From an uncultured Verrucomicrobiota bacterium (lineage in GTDB: Bacteria > Verrucomicrobiota > Kiritimatiellia > CAJWTS01): a stretch of 64,000 nucleotides of DNA. The position numbers were made by a program, and so were the translations under genes. Position 1 is the stretch's first letter. Every line of letters begins with the position of its first letter. The DNA is taken from NCBI GenBank assembly GCA_913047795.1, contig CAJWTS010000012.1, positions 1-64,000 on the forward strand, in the 5' to 3' direction. Under the pieces are notes generated by a model that was not told where the DNA came from, made no database searches, and saw only the letters and a program-made list of their open reading frames with translations. This document shows positions 9,393 to 18,453 of the stretch, piece by piece.

Positions 9393-9693
9393 GCCGCCTC
9401 CGACAACATGGCACGGTTCCCCGGGAAGTCATGCGTGGACATGATCATTGTGCTGGAACATTCGAGAGCTTCGATCGAGACTGCCTATTTGCTAACCGGA
9501 CCGCTAGTATAGCCAGCGCGGGAGGCATTGGAAACCGCTGAATACCGGCGCGAAGCGCAGCGGATGTTCGCGAACGCTCGAACGATCTTTGCGCAACGGA
9601 TCTCCATAACGAGCAACATGATCGACAGACTGAACCGCTGCCAAGATGTCGATCCGATACCTGCCCGTGTCCCGGTTGATCGAAACGAAGTTG
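9393..9693. other. Intergenic stretch with no recognisable gene
   Basis: About 300 bases separate the pyruvyl transferase stop from the flippase start. Open frames here on the minus strand run into or out of the neighbouring gene and have no domain-like sequence. The flippase ribosome-binding site lies at the left end. No convincing promoter, terminator or repeat was found. Confidence 0.5.
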
Positions 9694-10815
9694 TCATCTG
9701 ACCTGCGTGGCATCCCCCACAAGCGCAACGTAACGCTCAAACGTGCGGCAGCTGAGTTCATGCAGTCGATCCCGCTGCTCCGCCGCTCCGGCGACGACGC
9801 CTTCCAGTTGAGACTCGAGGTCGTCAACCGAGGCTTCCTTGACATAGCAGGTCGGCAATCCGATCTCGTCGACCATCAGCATCCTTGTGTCTACGCCCAC
9901 CGCGACGGAAGGAATTCCCATTCCGGCAAGGGCCACGCTGGCGTGCAGGCGGTTACACACGGCCGCACGTGCGTGGCGAACCAACGCAGCGTATTCGCCT
10001 GCGTGTCGCGGCCAGATCTTGGGCAATTCAATACCGAGATCATCGCACCATTTCCACTCCTCATGATTGTGGCATAGAAACACAACTGGATAGCGGGTCT
10101 GTAGTCGCTGGATGAGCTCGCGCATCGTGTCGCGCCACGCCACCCTCCCGATGGCCTGACCAAATTCATGATGGCCCGCGCCCGGCATATAGTTGCACAG
10201 GATGGGCCCGTCGGTCGCGGCAGCGGCGACCGTCTCGTTCCCCGCAGCCAACAGAGCCGCACAGGGCAACAGGTGACTCTCAAAGCCCATATCGATCGCA
10301 ACGCGGTGCGCCAGCGGATCGCGGAACGTGTTAAGGCGACAGGCTCCAAACAGTCGTGACAGGTATGCACGATCCCTGTCGTCTTGCAATGCTCGGTCCC
10401 GGCCTTCCCAGGCAAAGGATGCCCCAGACGCGATGTTCAGGATAGTCACCTCCTCGGAAACCCGATGAAGCCCGTGTGTCCACAACAGCTCAGCCCATTC
10501 CGCGCGGAAACATCCGTCCCACATGATGGGCGTCCCACAATAGATCCAGAGTGGCGTACGCTGGAAGACTCCATCATGTAGACCGGAGAATATCCGGCTC
10601 GCCATATTTCCGGCTCGAACCCGCCCCAGAGGAAGCGCGCCTACCCAGCGCACGGGGTGCCAATACGGATACGCACGCCACGGTCGATGCTTATCGATCA
10701 ACCTATACTGGCACGATTGGCGGGCGTAGACGGTCTCGAGCACTCGCTGCAACCCAACCCGGATCAGGTCGTCCCCGATGTTTGTCTCGACGGTTGTGAT
10801 CAGTCCGATGTCCAT
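9694..10815 (-). CDS. Polysaccharide pyruvyl transferase family protein
   Basis: A 373-residue protein of the PS_pyruv_trans family, whose members add ketal-linked pyruvate from phosphoenolpyruvate to glycan hydroxyls. It opens with MDIGLITTVETNIGDDLIRVGL, the N-terminal 'not-lonely/GDD' pattern of the family. It has CGTPIMWDG in the middle and a C-terminal CNRLHASVALAGMGIPSVAVGVD block, which is the family's R-x-H signature followed by a glycine-rich strand. Two ATGs are adjacent (10818 and 10815); the second is preferred because an AGGAG motif would sit too close to the first. It lies within the minus-strand exopolysaccharide operon. Confidence 0.85.
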   Translation of the reverse strand: MDIGLITTVETNIGDDLIRVGLQRVLETVYARQSCQYRLIDKHRPWRAYPYWHPVRWVGALPLGRVRAGNMASRIFSGLHDGVFQRTPLWIYCGTPIMWDGCFRAEWAELLWTHGLHRVSEEVTILNIASGASFAWEGRDRALQDDRDRAYLSRLFGACRLNTFRDPLAHRVAIDMGFESHLLPCAALLAAGNETVAAAATDGPILCNYMPGAGHHEFGQAIGRVAWRDTMRELIQRLQTRYPVVFLCHNHEEWKWCDDLGIELPKIWPRHAGEYAALVRHARAAVCNRLHASVALAGMGIPSVAVGVDTRMLMVDEIGLPTCYVKEASVDDLESQLEGVVAGAAEQRDRLHELSCRTFERYVALVGDATQVR

Positions 10816-10991
10816 CATTCTCCTGCGAAGAACGCCGTGGCATGCTGGTGGACGTTAGTTAGGGGCCGCAACCCACCTCGATGGCATCATCCACACGCGA
10901 CGGCAAAACTGTAGTCGTCAAAGGCCTTCTTCCACCAGTGATTCCAGTTGTCCCCGTAAACACTCGCAGACGGCCCAAATACTTGCAACGT

Positions 10992-11678
10992 TTACTCTTC
11001 GCCCGCAGTGCCGGCTCCGGCCAGCGCGTTCCAATTTTTCAAGTCCAGCCCTGCATCGGTGACGTCAATGTAATGCACAGGCGTTTCCGTCCAGGAACCC
11101 GTATTGATATATCGCACCCCGCCCGCAACGACATCTTCGGCAAAATGCGTGTGGCCGCAGGTAACCGCCTCGAAACCATGCTCCCGTGCATAGTCCGTGG
11201 CGGCGATGAGTACACTGCGACGCAGGTAGCGATAAAGCAGCGACCAGCGCTTGGCGTACTGTGCCACGTGAACCGGTTCGGCGCCGAGCCACATGCGGAA
11301 TCGATGCATGCACCTGAACGAACGCACGAACCACCGGTAGCGACTCATGACACTGTCGAAGTCATATCCGTGGTTGATATACAGTTGCTTGCCGATACGA
11401 AAGTCACGACAGAACTCAATCCGGCCGGCATCTTCCATCTGATACTCGTCGTCGTGGTTGCCGTACACCCATATCACCCGCCGCGAAAGCGACTCATCAC
11501 GCAATCGCTCAAGCAGACGTTGATGCGATTCCGGAAGATCGTGATGGACGAAATCGAGAATGTCCCCGTTCAATATCAGCGCAACACCGTCCGGCAATTC
11601 GTTCAGAAACTGTTCAAGAAGAGCGTCCTGGAAATGCTGTGACCCGAGGTGCACATCGCTGATCACGTACGCTCTCAT
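10992..11678 (-). CDS. Calcineurin-like metallophosphoesterase (LpxH-like)
   Basis: A 228-residue two-metal phosphoesterase. All family motifs are present: DVHLGS at 8-13, GDILDF, GNHDDE, and GHTHF near the C-terminus. Its size and motif spacing resemble UDP-2,3-diacylglucosamine diphosphatase LpxH/LpxG-type enzymes, but its place in an EPS operon leaves a role in polysaccharide or lipid-carrier metabolism possible. The start ATG at 11678 shares an ATGA overlap with the stop of the upstream O-antigen ligase gene. The frame continues upstream of this ATG, but that sequence lies inside the preceding gene. The exact substrate cannot be assigned. Confidence 0.82.
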   Translation of the reverse strand: MRAYVISDVHLGSQHFQDALLEQFLNELPDGVALILNGDILDFVHHDLPESHQRLLERLRDESLSRRVIWVYGNHDDEYQMEDAGRIEFCRDFRIGKQLYINHGYDFDSVMSRYRWFVRSFRCMHRFRMWLGAEPVHVAQYAKRWSLLYRYLRRSVLIAATDYAREHGFEAVTCGHTHFAEDVVAGGVRYINTGSWTETPVHYIDVTDAGLDLKNWNALAGAGTAGEE

Positions 11679-13045
11679 GCCGGGTCTTCGGAATCTATGC
11701 GCCGTTCGAGATCCGTGCCACGGCGCACAATGCCGGCCACGCCAATTCCCAGGATCGCGCCAAACATCCACCCATTCGCCGGGATCTGAAGATTAAAGTC
11801 ACCGACCGAGTGGATCGTCATGGCGCAGATCGCAAACAGCGCACCCAACACCCATTGAAACCGTCTGGACGGTGGTCCGGTGGACGGGGCTTCGCGAAAA
11901 TAGCCAAGCCCGAGCAGCCCCAGGACGCCGGATGCGGCCACGCCGAACAGCACGAAACCGACAATGCCGTACTCCTCAAGCAACTGGACCCAATCGCTGT
12001 GAACCTTGTAGGAGAAAAGGTGAAAGTTCGGTCGTGTCGGCCAACGGCCGGCCGCCCTATCCCCATCCGGTGACGGACCCGTGCGAAGCCAATAATGTTC
12101 GTGCATGCCCGCGCCGACGCCAAAAACCGGCTTCTGCTTCCAGGCGCGGACCGCGGACATGATCATGTTGACACGATGACTATGCTCCAGTTCGGTGTAA
12201 GGGTAACGCTTGAATCGCTCGACGTAAGGGTGTTCCGATTTCAAGAATGCCGCCACGCCGCCCACCAATGCCACGAGCAACACGACGCGCATCGACCAGC
12301 GCAGGATCCGCGGCCATTGCACGAGTCCGATCATGATCGCGAACAAAATCATACCCGCAATCGTGATGCCACCCCCGCGCGACTTGCTCCAGATGACACA
12401 CCATACGGCGACGGCACAGAGCGCCAGGGCGGCAAGTCGCGGGACCGTGCGCGTGGAACGCGCGAACGCGACTCCCAGACCAAGCGCCAGCGCGAACTCC
12501 ATTGCACCGGCGAAATGGTCGGGGCAAAAGTAGCTTCCCGAGGCACGATCGTCCCGCCAGTACTGAATGAATCCATCACGCCAAAGCACGACGCGACTGC
12601 CGTTCAGGGCGTGATTCACCAGCCCGTAAACGCCTTGAACGGCGAGATTAAGAAGGAGGCCAAGATGCAACGCACGAACCTGGCGACCGGAGAACCCGTA
12701 TACGATCTGAACACCGATCAAGAACGGCAGCAAAATAAGCAGAAAACTGCGTTCCGCACTCATGTAGACCTCTGTTTGCAGAAAACGGATAAGTGCGTAG
12801 AGAAGGAACGGGACGCATCCCGCGATCAGAATCCACATCAGGCGGGCATCCGCGGGCGATTCCCTCAGCAACTCGTGGCGGCCGTAACAAAGGCGCAGAC
12901 AGAAAAAAGCGAACCCGAGAAAGATGCAGGCCGCGAAAGGCCAAAACCACCAGAAGGCCCAGGCCCCGAAAATCCAGGGCCCGCCAAAGATTGCTATGGC
13001 CGTAAAGATAAACGAGAACTGTTGCAGCTGGCGGTCGCCGCTCAT
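11675..13045 (-). CDS. O-antigen ligase/polymerase family membrane protein (second copy)
   Basis: A 456-residue polytopic membrane protein. The Wzy_C-type features are a KSRGGG motif in the middle, followed by further helices and a large periplasmic loop with GVGAGMHEHYW and a trailing VHSDWVQLLEEYGIVGF segment, which is characteristic of the O-antigen ligase superfamily. It therefore probably uses undecaprenyl-diphosphate-linked glycans in the periplasm. It overlaps rfbA by four bases (ATGA) upstream and the metallophosphoesterase by four bases downstream, so the three genes are almost certainly co-translated. It is the clearer of the two ligase-type proteins here. Confidence 0.9.
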   Translation of the reverse strand: MSGDRQLQQFSFIFTAIAIFGGPWIFGAWAFWWFWPFAACIFLGFAFFCLRLCYGRHELLRESPADARLMWILIAGCVPFLLYALIRFLQTEVYMSAERSFLLILLPFLIGVQIVYGFSGRQVRALHLGLLLNLAVQGVYGLVNHALNGSRVVLWRDGFIQYWRDDRASGSYFCPDHFAGAMEFALALGLGVAFARSTRTVPRLAALALCAVAVWCVIWSKSRGGGITIAGMILFAIMIGLVQWPRILRWSMRVVLLVALVGGVAAFLKSEHPYVERFKRYPYTELEHSHRVNMIMSAVRAWKQKPVFGVGAGMHEHYWLRTGPSPDGDRAAGRWPTRPNFHLFSYKVHSDWVQLLEEYGIVGFVLFGVAASGVLGLLGLGYFREAPSTGPPSRRFQWVLGALFAICAMTIHSVGDFNLQIPANGWMFGAILGIGVAGIVRRGTDLERRIDSEDPA

Positions 13046-13932
13046 CCCGTATCGTCCGCCAGGTTCATCAGGTACTGTCGGTACGCATTATCTCCGAGGC
13101 CCTCGGCGCTGCGGATCAGCCCGTCGCGATCGATAAAGCCCATGTTATGGGCAACTTCCTCAATGCAACCAATGTTCAAGCCCTGGCGGCTTTCGACGGT
13201 GGCCACAAAGTTCGCCGCTTCCAGCAGGCTCTGCGGCGTTCCGGTGTCGAGCCAGGCGATACCCCGCCCAAGGAGTTCCACATAGAGCTCGTCCCGCTCG
13301 AGGTAAGCGTTATTGAGATCGGTGATCTCGAGCTCGCCGCGCGCGGATGGCGTCAGCCCGCGTGTCAACTGCACGACCTGTTCGTCATAACAATACAGAC
13401 CGGGCACGGCGTAGCGGCTCTTCGGCTGGGCAGGCTTCTCCTCGATGCTGATCACCCGTCCGTCCGAGCCGAACTCCACGACCCCGTATCGTTCGGGGTC
13501 CTGTACAGGATAGCCGAATACCGTCGCGCCATCCGCACGCGCCAGCGCCTTGCGAAAGAAACTCATGTCGCCGTAGAAAAGGTTGTCGCCCAGGATCAAG
13601 CACACGGGCGAACCATCCAGGAAATCCGCTCCCAACAGAAATGCCTGCGCAATCCCCTTTGGCTCGGGTTGTGCCACGTACGAGAAGCGAACGCCAATGC
13701 GCTCCCCGTCGCCCAACAACTCTTCGAACAACGGGAGGTCCTGCGGCGTTGAAATGATCATTATGTCCCGAATGCCACCCAACATCAGGATCGAGAGCGG
13801 GTAATAGACCATCGGCTTATCGTAGACCGGCAACAGCTGCTTGCTCATCAGGCGCGTCATGGGATACAGCCGCGTCCCTGCGCCGCCGGCCAGCACGATG
13901 CCCTTGCGACCTTTATTCGATGTGGCACTCAT
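13042..13932 (-). CDS. rfbA: Glucose-1-phosphate thymidylyltransferase
   Basis: A 296-residue nucleotidyltransferase that makes dTDP-glucose from glucose-1-phosphate and dTTP, the first step toward dTDP-rhamnose and related sugars. The signature GIVLAGGAGTRLYPMT is near residues 11-26, followed by KQLLPVYDKPM, LGDNLFYG, YGVVEF and EEKPAQPKS; all are typical of RmlA/RfbA. The ATG at 13932 gives the usual family length; the longer upstream frame enters the divergent promoter region. rfbB, rfbC and rfbD are not in the window, so the rest of the pathway lies elsewhere. Likely first gene of the minus-strand operon running down to about 9694. Confidence 0.95.
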   Translation of the reverse strand: MSATSNKGRKGIVLAGGAGTRLYPMTRLMSKQLLPVYDKPMVYYPLSILMLGGIRDIMIISTPQDLPLFEELLGDGERIGVRFSYVAQPEPKGIAQAFLLGADFLDGSPVCLILGDNLFYGDMSFFRKALARADGATVFGYPVQDPERYGVVEFGSDGRVISIEEKPAQPKSRYAVPGLYCYDEQVVQLTRGLTPSARGELEITDLNNAYLERDELYVELLGRGIAWLDTGTPQSLLEAANFVATVESRQGLNIGCIEEVAHNMGFIDRDGLIRSAEGLGDNAYRQYLMNLADDTG

Positions 13933-13984
13933 AAGCGCCGCACGGTAGGTTTTTCTATCCCGAATTGGCAAGCGAAAACGGGTT

Positions 13985-14013
13985 TTGACAGTCGCTGGAT
14001 CGCGGAATACCGT
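13985..14013 (+). promoter_or_regulatory. Candidate sigma70-type promoter for the epimerase gene
   Basis: A perfect TTGACA at 13985-13990 is followed after 17 bases by TACCGT at 14008-14013, a weak -10. It lies 22 bases before the ATG at 14035, in the short divergent gap between rfbA and the epimerase gene. The -35 and spacing are good; the -10 matches the consensus at three of six positions. Confidence 0.4.
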
Positions 14014-14034
14014 GCAGGTCCACGTATTCAGTTT

Positions 14035-14985
14035 ATGCGAATTCTTGTTACAGGCGGGGCTGGGTTCATCGGAAGCCATCTAACCGAACGCCTCCTGGCG
14101 CGCGGGGACGAGGTTGTCGTTTTCGATGACTTCAACGACTACTACGATCCGGCCTTGAAACGGGCCAACCTGGCCGATGTAAAAAACGCGGGAACGCTTC
14201 GTATCCTCGAAGGCGACATCCGCGACGCCGCAACGGTGGCCGATGCCTTTGCGAATACGGCCTTCGACGTCGTCGTGCACCTCGCCGCACGCGCCGGCGT
14301 CCGCCCCAGTCTCGAAGACCCGCTGCTCTACGAGGAAGTCAATTGCCTCGGAACCCTCCGGATACTGGAGGAGATGCGTCGCCAGGGTTTGCGGCGACTG
14401 GTTTTTGCATCGTCCTCGAGCGTCTACGGAAACTCCGCGAACCCGCCTTTCACGGAGGACGAGGTCATCAACCGCCCGATCAGCCCGTATGCCGCAACCA
14501 AGGCCGCAGGTGAACTGCTATGCTACAACTACTATCACCTCTACCAAATCTCCGTCACCGCTCTTCGATTCTTTACGGTGTACGGCGCACGCCAGCGGCC
14601 GGACATGGCGATCCGCAAGTTCACGACCATGATCGATCAGGGCGAGCCCATCCCGTTCTACGGCGATGGCTCGACGGAACGGGACTACACGTACTACACC
14701 GACATCGTCGAGGGCGTCGTCGCATCGATCGATCGCGACCTGGGCTACGAGATCGTTAACCTGGGCGAATCGCAGACGACGTCGCTATCGCAGCTGGTCG
14801 GCCTGATCGAGGAAAACCTGGGGAAACAGGCCGTGCGCAACCCACTGCCGATGCAACCGGGAGACGTCGATCGAACCTACGCCGACGTCTCGAAGGCACG
14901 ACGCCTCCTCGACTACAACCCGACAACGCCGATCGCGGACGGAATCCGGGCGTTCGTCGCCTGGCACCTGGCACAGACCCGCTAG
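14035..14985 (+). CDS. NAD-dependent epimerase, UDP-glucuronate 4-epimerase-like
   Basis: A 316-residue extended short-chain dehydrogenase/reductase. It begins MRILVTGGAGFIGSHL (NAD-binding TGGAGFIG) and continues with DDFNDYYDP, a sequence typical of UDP-glucuronate 4-epimerases. The catalytic Ser-Tyr-Lys set is visible as SSSSVYG and SPYAATK (Y-x3-K). The expected product is UDP-galacturonate or a related sugar for the adjacent polysaccharide locus. It is transcribed against the rest of the locus. Its TAG stop abuts the antiterminator gene's stop with no intervening base. Confidence 0.9.
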   Translation: MRILVTGGAGFIGSHLTERLLARGDEVVVFDDFNDYYDPALKRANLADVKNAGTLRILEGDIRDAATVADAFANTAFDVVVHLAARAGVRPSLEDPLLYEEVNCLGTLRILEEMRRQGLRRLVFASSSSVYGNSANPPFTEDEVINRPISPYAATKAAGELLCYNYYHLYQISVTALRFFTVYGARQRPDMAIRKFTTMIDQGEPIPFYGDGSTERDYTYYTDIVEGVVASIDRDLGYEIVNLGESQTTSLSQLVGLIEENLGKQAVRNPLPMQPGDVDRTYADVSKARRLLDYNPTTPIADGIRAFVAWHLAQTR

Positions 14986-15468
14986 CTAGTCGATCGGCTC
15001 GAGCTCGTGCATGGCGACGTCCAGCGCAACGCCCTGCCCAATCATGTCGACGTTGAGAATGACGCGCGTTCCGCCCTTGACCTTCTGTACGCGACCCTCG
15101 ATGCCCTGAAAGGACCCGCTGGTAATCCGCACCTGGCGTCCCTCCGTGAACGCCTCGCAGGCGCCCAGCGTCTCGTCCACCTCGAGCGCCCGGCGCACCT
15201 GGCCAAGCTCGTCGAGAAACGTTGACTGCGCCTGGACCTCGATCACGCGCACCACGTGGTTACTCTTGAGCAGGTCGACGCGGCGCTCCTGATCATAGGC
15301 CGTGAACACATACCCGGGAAAGACCGGCTTCAAGACGTGGACCTTGCGGCGTTGATAAACCTTCGTCTCGGAACGCAGCGGCAGGTAGTGCGGGAAGTCG
15401 TGCACCTTACAGTACTCCGCCAGTTTCTTTTCGCAACGCGGTCGTACATGTATGACGTGCCAGTCCAC
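14986..15468 (-). CDS. NusG-like transcription antiterminator (UpxY/RfaH type)
   Basis: A 160-residue NusG paralogue. The N-terminal NGN domain starts WHVIHVRPRCEKKLAEYC and has FPGYVFTAYD. The C-terminal KOW region is RQVRITSGSFQGIEGRV. Specialised NusG paralogues of the UpxY/LoaP/RfaH group load on RNA polymerase at long polysaccharide operons and suppress termination. The start is GTG at 15468: an in-frame stop lies four codons upstream and the NGN fold begins directly after it. No good Shine-Dalgarno is visible. Transcription proceeds toward the minus-strand polysaccharide genes through the oppositely oriented epimerase gene, so it may be the leader gene of the whole locus. Confidence 0.9.
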   Translation of the reverse strand: MDWHVIHVRPRCEKKLAEYCKVHDFPHYLPLRSETKVYQRRKVHVLKPVFPGYVFTAYDQERRVDLLKSNHVVRVIEVQAQSTFLDELGQVRRALEVDETLGACEAFTEGRQVRITSGSFQGIEGRVQKVKGGTRVILNVDMIGQGVALDVAMHELEPID

Positions 15469-15559
15469 GGGGAGGAATTAAAGGCCAACATCCACTGTCG
15501 GTCCAACGCTAATTCTGATACCTTCGCACGAATTGCCGCGCGAGGCGGACATCTCAAGC

Positions 15560-17515
15560 ATGAGAGAACGGTGCATTCTTAGAACGGGTTTCTTGATTGG
15601 CGCGTTGTTCGGCACGCTCTGCGCGGCAGAACCGATCGTCATTGTGCGCGGCACGCTCTCCGTTCCCGATCGTTCCGAGCTCAGTTTTGCCAACAGCACC
15701 GCAGCCCGCATGGGCGCCTGGTTGACCGCGCTTGGGTTGCCACACAAAACCGTCGACGAAAACGCTGTCCGGCACAAGGGCCTGCCCGCGGGCGGCCTGG
15801 CGATTCTCGCCTATAACCCGCAACTGCCCGCCGACGTCGCGGCGGCCCTGGAGCAATTCGTAAAATCCGGAGGACGCCTTATTGTGTTCTATTCCTCCGA
15901 TGTGGAACTGGCCCGGATCATGCGCGTACGCCTGGGTGCCTATATGCCCCAGACCTACGAGGGACAATGGTCAACGGTTCAATTCACGTCAGCACCGGAA
16001 GGCACCCCCGGGCAAATACGCCAATCCTCATGGAATATCCGCCCGATCTATCCTCTGAAAGGCGACGCATCCAAGGTCATTGCGTGGTGGCACGACGCGG
16101 ACGGAAAGCGGCAGCCACAGCCCGCCTGGGTGCAAACCCCAAACGGCCTCTGGATGTCGCACATCCTGTTGGACGGCGACCGGGAGGCAAAGCAACGCAT
16201 GCTGCTTGCGTTGCTTGCGCAGTACGACCCAACGCTCTGGCGGCATGCCGCCCAGCACCAAATCGGCGCGGTACAAGCCATCGGCCGGTACAAGCAATTG
16301 CGTGACTTTGTGCGTGCGCTGGAGAACACCGAACGCCACTCCGCATCGGGCAAACGCATCAAGGATATCGCGCGCGTCATCAAGTGGAAAGCGCTCGATC
16401 TGCGGCAGCAATTCATGCAGCGGCGCTACAGAGACGTCCTGGACACGGCGGCAGAATTGCGGCCCGCGATGATTGAGGCCTACAGCCGCATGCAGCGTCC
16501 GCGCGCCAAGGAATTCCGGGGCATGTGGGATCATACCGGCGCGGGGCTGTACCCGGGGAAATGGTCGCGCACCTGCCGTACGCTACGCGACGCCGGCATC
16601 ACGGCCGTGTTCCCCAATATCATGTGGGCCGGCGCAGGCCACTACCCCAGTCAACATGTTGCGCCGACCAAAACCCTCGCCGCGCATGGCGATCAACTGG
16701 CGCAATGTCTCGCCGGCGCACGCAAGTACGGGCTCGAATGCCACGTGTGGAAGATCTGCTGGAACCTGGCCGAGGCGCCACCGGAATTCATTGCACAGCT
16801 CAACACGCAGGATCGCCTGCAGAAATCCGCAACCGGTGAGACGATCCATTGGCTCTGCCCGAGTGACCCGCGCAACACGCGCTACGAATTGGACGCCATC
16901 GCCGAAGTGCTCGCGAACTACGCCGTGGACGGCATTCACCTGGACTACATTCGGTACCCGGACGCCGAACATTGCTTTTGTACTGGATGCCGAAACCGCT
17001 TTGAAACCGACACCAAGCGTAAGGTTAGACGCTGGCCCGCTGACGTCCGGCGGGGACGACCCGCCGGCCGTTTCGCGGCATGGCGGCGCACGCAGTTACA
17101 GCACTTCGTGCGCGATGTTCGTGAAACGGTCGCACGCAGCCGGCCCACGGCGAAACTTTCCGCGGCGGTATACGGCTCCTACCCCGGTTGCGCACAGAGC
17201 ATCGGCCAGGACTGGCTCGGCTGGCTTAACCGCGGGTACCTGGACTTCGCCTGTCCGATGAACTACTTCAACGATCTCGACCAATTCACGAAATACGTCC
17301 ATCGTCAGAACGGACTGCGCATCCGACACGGTCGGATCTACCCCGGAATCGGCGTGACCGCGCGCGAAAGTCGATTGTCCGCGGTGCAGACGATCGATCA
17401 GATCAACGTTGTTCGTGCGGAATCCCTCCCCGGCTTCATGCTCTACGGACTGAGTCCCGTCATGCACCGCGAGGTTTTGCCCTTCCTGCGACTGGGAATC
17501 ACAGCGCCGCCGTAG
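15560..17515 (+). CDS. Secreted glycoside-hydrolase-like protein (GHL10/DUF187 type)
   Basis: A 651-residue exported protein. The first 23 residues form a signal peptide ending in an A-A cleavage site. The N-terminal third resembles a glutamine-amidotransferase-like/ThuA-type fold (GGLAILAYNPQ, GGRLIVFYSS). The C-terminal half is a TIM-barrel hydrolase of the GHL10 family: REFRGMWDHTGAG, AGITAVFPNIMW, VDGIHLDYIRYPD (the family's catalytic-region signature) and LDFACPMNYF. Such proteins are thought to cleave glycans or peptidoglycan-related substrates. The ATG at 15560 begins the signal peptide; earlier in-frame codons do not fit. It may trim or turn over the polysaccharide made by the neighbouring locus, but this is inference. 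Confidence 0.85.
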   Translation: MRERCILRTGFLIGALFGTLCAAEPIVIVRGTLSVPDRSELSFANSTAARMGAWLTALGLPHKTVDENAVRHKGLPAGGLAILAYNPQLPADVAAALEQFVKSGGRLIVFYSSDVELARIMRVRLGAYMPQTYEGQWSTVQFTSAPEGTPGQIRQSSWNIRPIYPLKGDASKVIAWWHDADGKRQPQPAWVQTPNGLWMSHILLDGDREAKQRMLLALLAQYDPTLWRHAAQHQIGAVQAIGRYKQLRDFVRALENTERHSASGKRIKDIARVIKWKALDLRQQFMQRRYRDVLDTAAELRPAMIEAYSRMQRPRAKEFRGMWDHTGAGLYPGKWSRTCRTLRDAGITAVFPNIMWAGAGHYPSQHVAPTKTLAAHGDQLAQCLAGARKYGLECHVWKICWNLAEAPPEFIAQLNTQDRLQKSATGETIHWLCPSDPRNTRYELDAIAEVLANYAVDGIHLDYIRYPDAEHCFCTGCRNRFETDTKRKVRRWPADVRRGRPAGRFAAWRRTQLQHFVRDVRETVARSRPTAKLSAAVYGSYPGCAQSIGQDWLGWLNRGYLDFACPMNYFNDLDQFTKYVHRQNGLRIRHGRIYPGIGVTARESRLSAVQTIDQINVVRAESLPGFMLYGLSPVMHREVLPFLRLGITAPP

Positions 17516-17658
17516 TTGCTCACATCGGCACAGACAGGTCCCGATCGACAGCATGTTCGAAACGGGAAAGTCGCTGAAACGCCTTTACCTTTTCCGTGCG
17601 ATCGACGGACGCGCCGTTCCAGTGAGCCGTATGCGTCGCTCCACGACCGTCGAAAACT

Positions 17659-18453
17659 TTATGGCTTCTGTGCGACCAGCGTACAGAGCGTTCCCACGGA
17701 TGGAAACAGCCGTGTCAACGGGACGATCAGTGCACGTTTGCAGTCGCGCAGCATACTCTTGTCATCACGGTTTTGAAACGTGTGCACATGCTGTAGCCGT
17801 ATGATTTCGAACGATTGCGCGGCAAACAAGCTGCCCAGTTCGGAAAGCACGTATTCCCGCCAGTGGAAACCGTAATACCTTGATCCGGCTCGCGCCTCGT
17901 AATCCTGGATCGGCGTCTGAATGGATCGGCCCATGAGCAGCCGAAGCCGGACATCGAGCTTCGCCATGTTGGGCACCGTGACATACACGCGGCCGCCAGG
18001 AGCCAGGATGCGATAAATCTCCCGGACAAAAAGAACCGGGTTAAAATTGAAATGCTCCATGGTTTCCCAACACGTAATGGCGTGAAACTTGTTATCTGGA
18101 TACGGCAAGGTATTGCTCGCGTCGCGCAAATCTCCGAAGATATCCAATAGATCGATAAATCGAATGTCGATTCCATTATCTTCGTACAACGGTTTCAGGC
18201 GATACGCTTCAGGATCATCGCCCTCAATCACCGAAACCCGCTCGGCGACATCACGCTTATAGACAAAAGGCAGATAGCTATAGAAGGGGCCGATTTCGAG
18301 TAACTCGTCGACGCGCAGGTCTTCGAGCCCGAAATCCACGTAGCAGGTGTAGAAGCGATCACGGTGGATGCGCCAGTACTCATGCGCGCCGTCCACGACG
18401 CCGGCCTGCTCAGCCAATGATCGGGCGAATTCGAAATACTCTTGCTTTGTCAT
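17659..18453 (-). CDS. SAM-dependent methyltransferase
   Basis: A 264-residue class I methyltransferase. The SAM-binding first strand is variant, ELLEIGPFYSYLP near residues 50-62. It is followed by an acidic VIEGDD, FHAITCWETMEHF and ILAPGGRVYVTVPNM, which is the Methyltransf_11/23 pattern. The N-terminal 45 residues (YWRIHRDRFY) have no recognised domain. It lies convergent with the GHL10-like gene. Substrate unknown; proximity to glycan genes suggests sugar or lipid methylation. About 215 bases separate it from the HAD gene upstream; no gene was found in that gap. Confidence 0.82.
   Translation of the reverse strand: MTKQEYFEFARSLAEQAGVVDGAHEYWRIHRDRFYTCYVDFGLEDLRVDELLEIGPFYSYLPFVYKRDVAERVSVIEGDDPEAYRLKPLYEDNGIDIRFIDLLDIFGDLRDASNTLPYPDNKFHAITCWETMEHFNFNPVLFVREIYRILAPGGRVYVTVPNMAKLDVRLRLLMGRSIQTPIQDYEARAGSRYYGFHWREYVLSELGSLFAAQSFEIIRLQHVHTFQNRDDKSMLRDCKRALIVPLTRLFPSVGTLCTLVAQKP

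Noticed and set aside
12095-13285. A 396-codon plus-strand open frame across the O-antigen ligase gene and rfbA
   Set aside because: It spans two well-supported minus-strand genes and has low-complexity charged sequence; it is a mirror of codon bias.
17516-17658. A possible bidirectional terminator between the GHL10-like gene and the convergent methyltransferase gene
   Set aside because: No stem longer than a few base pairs with a T tract on either strand was found.
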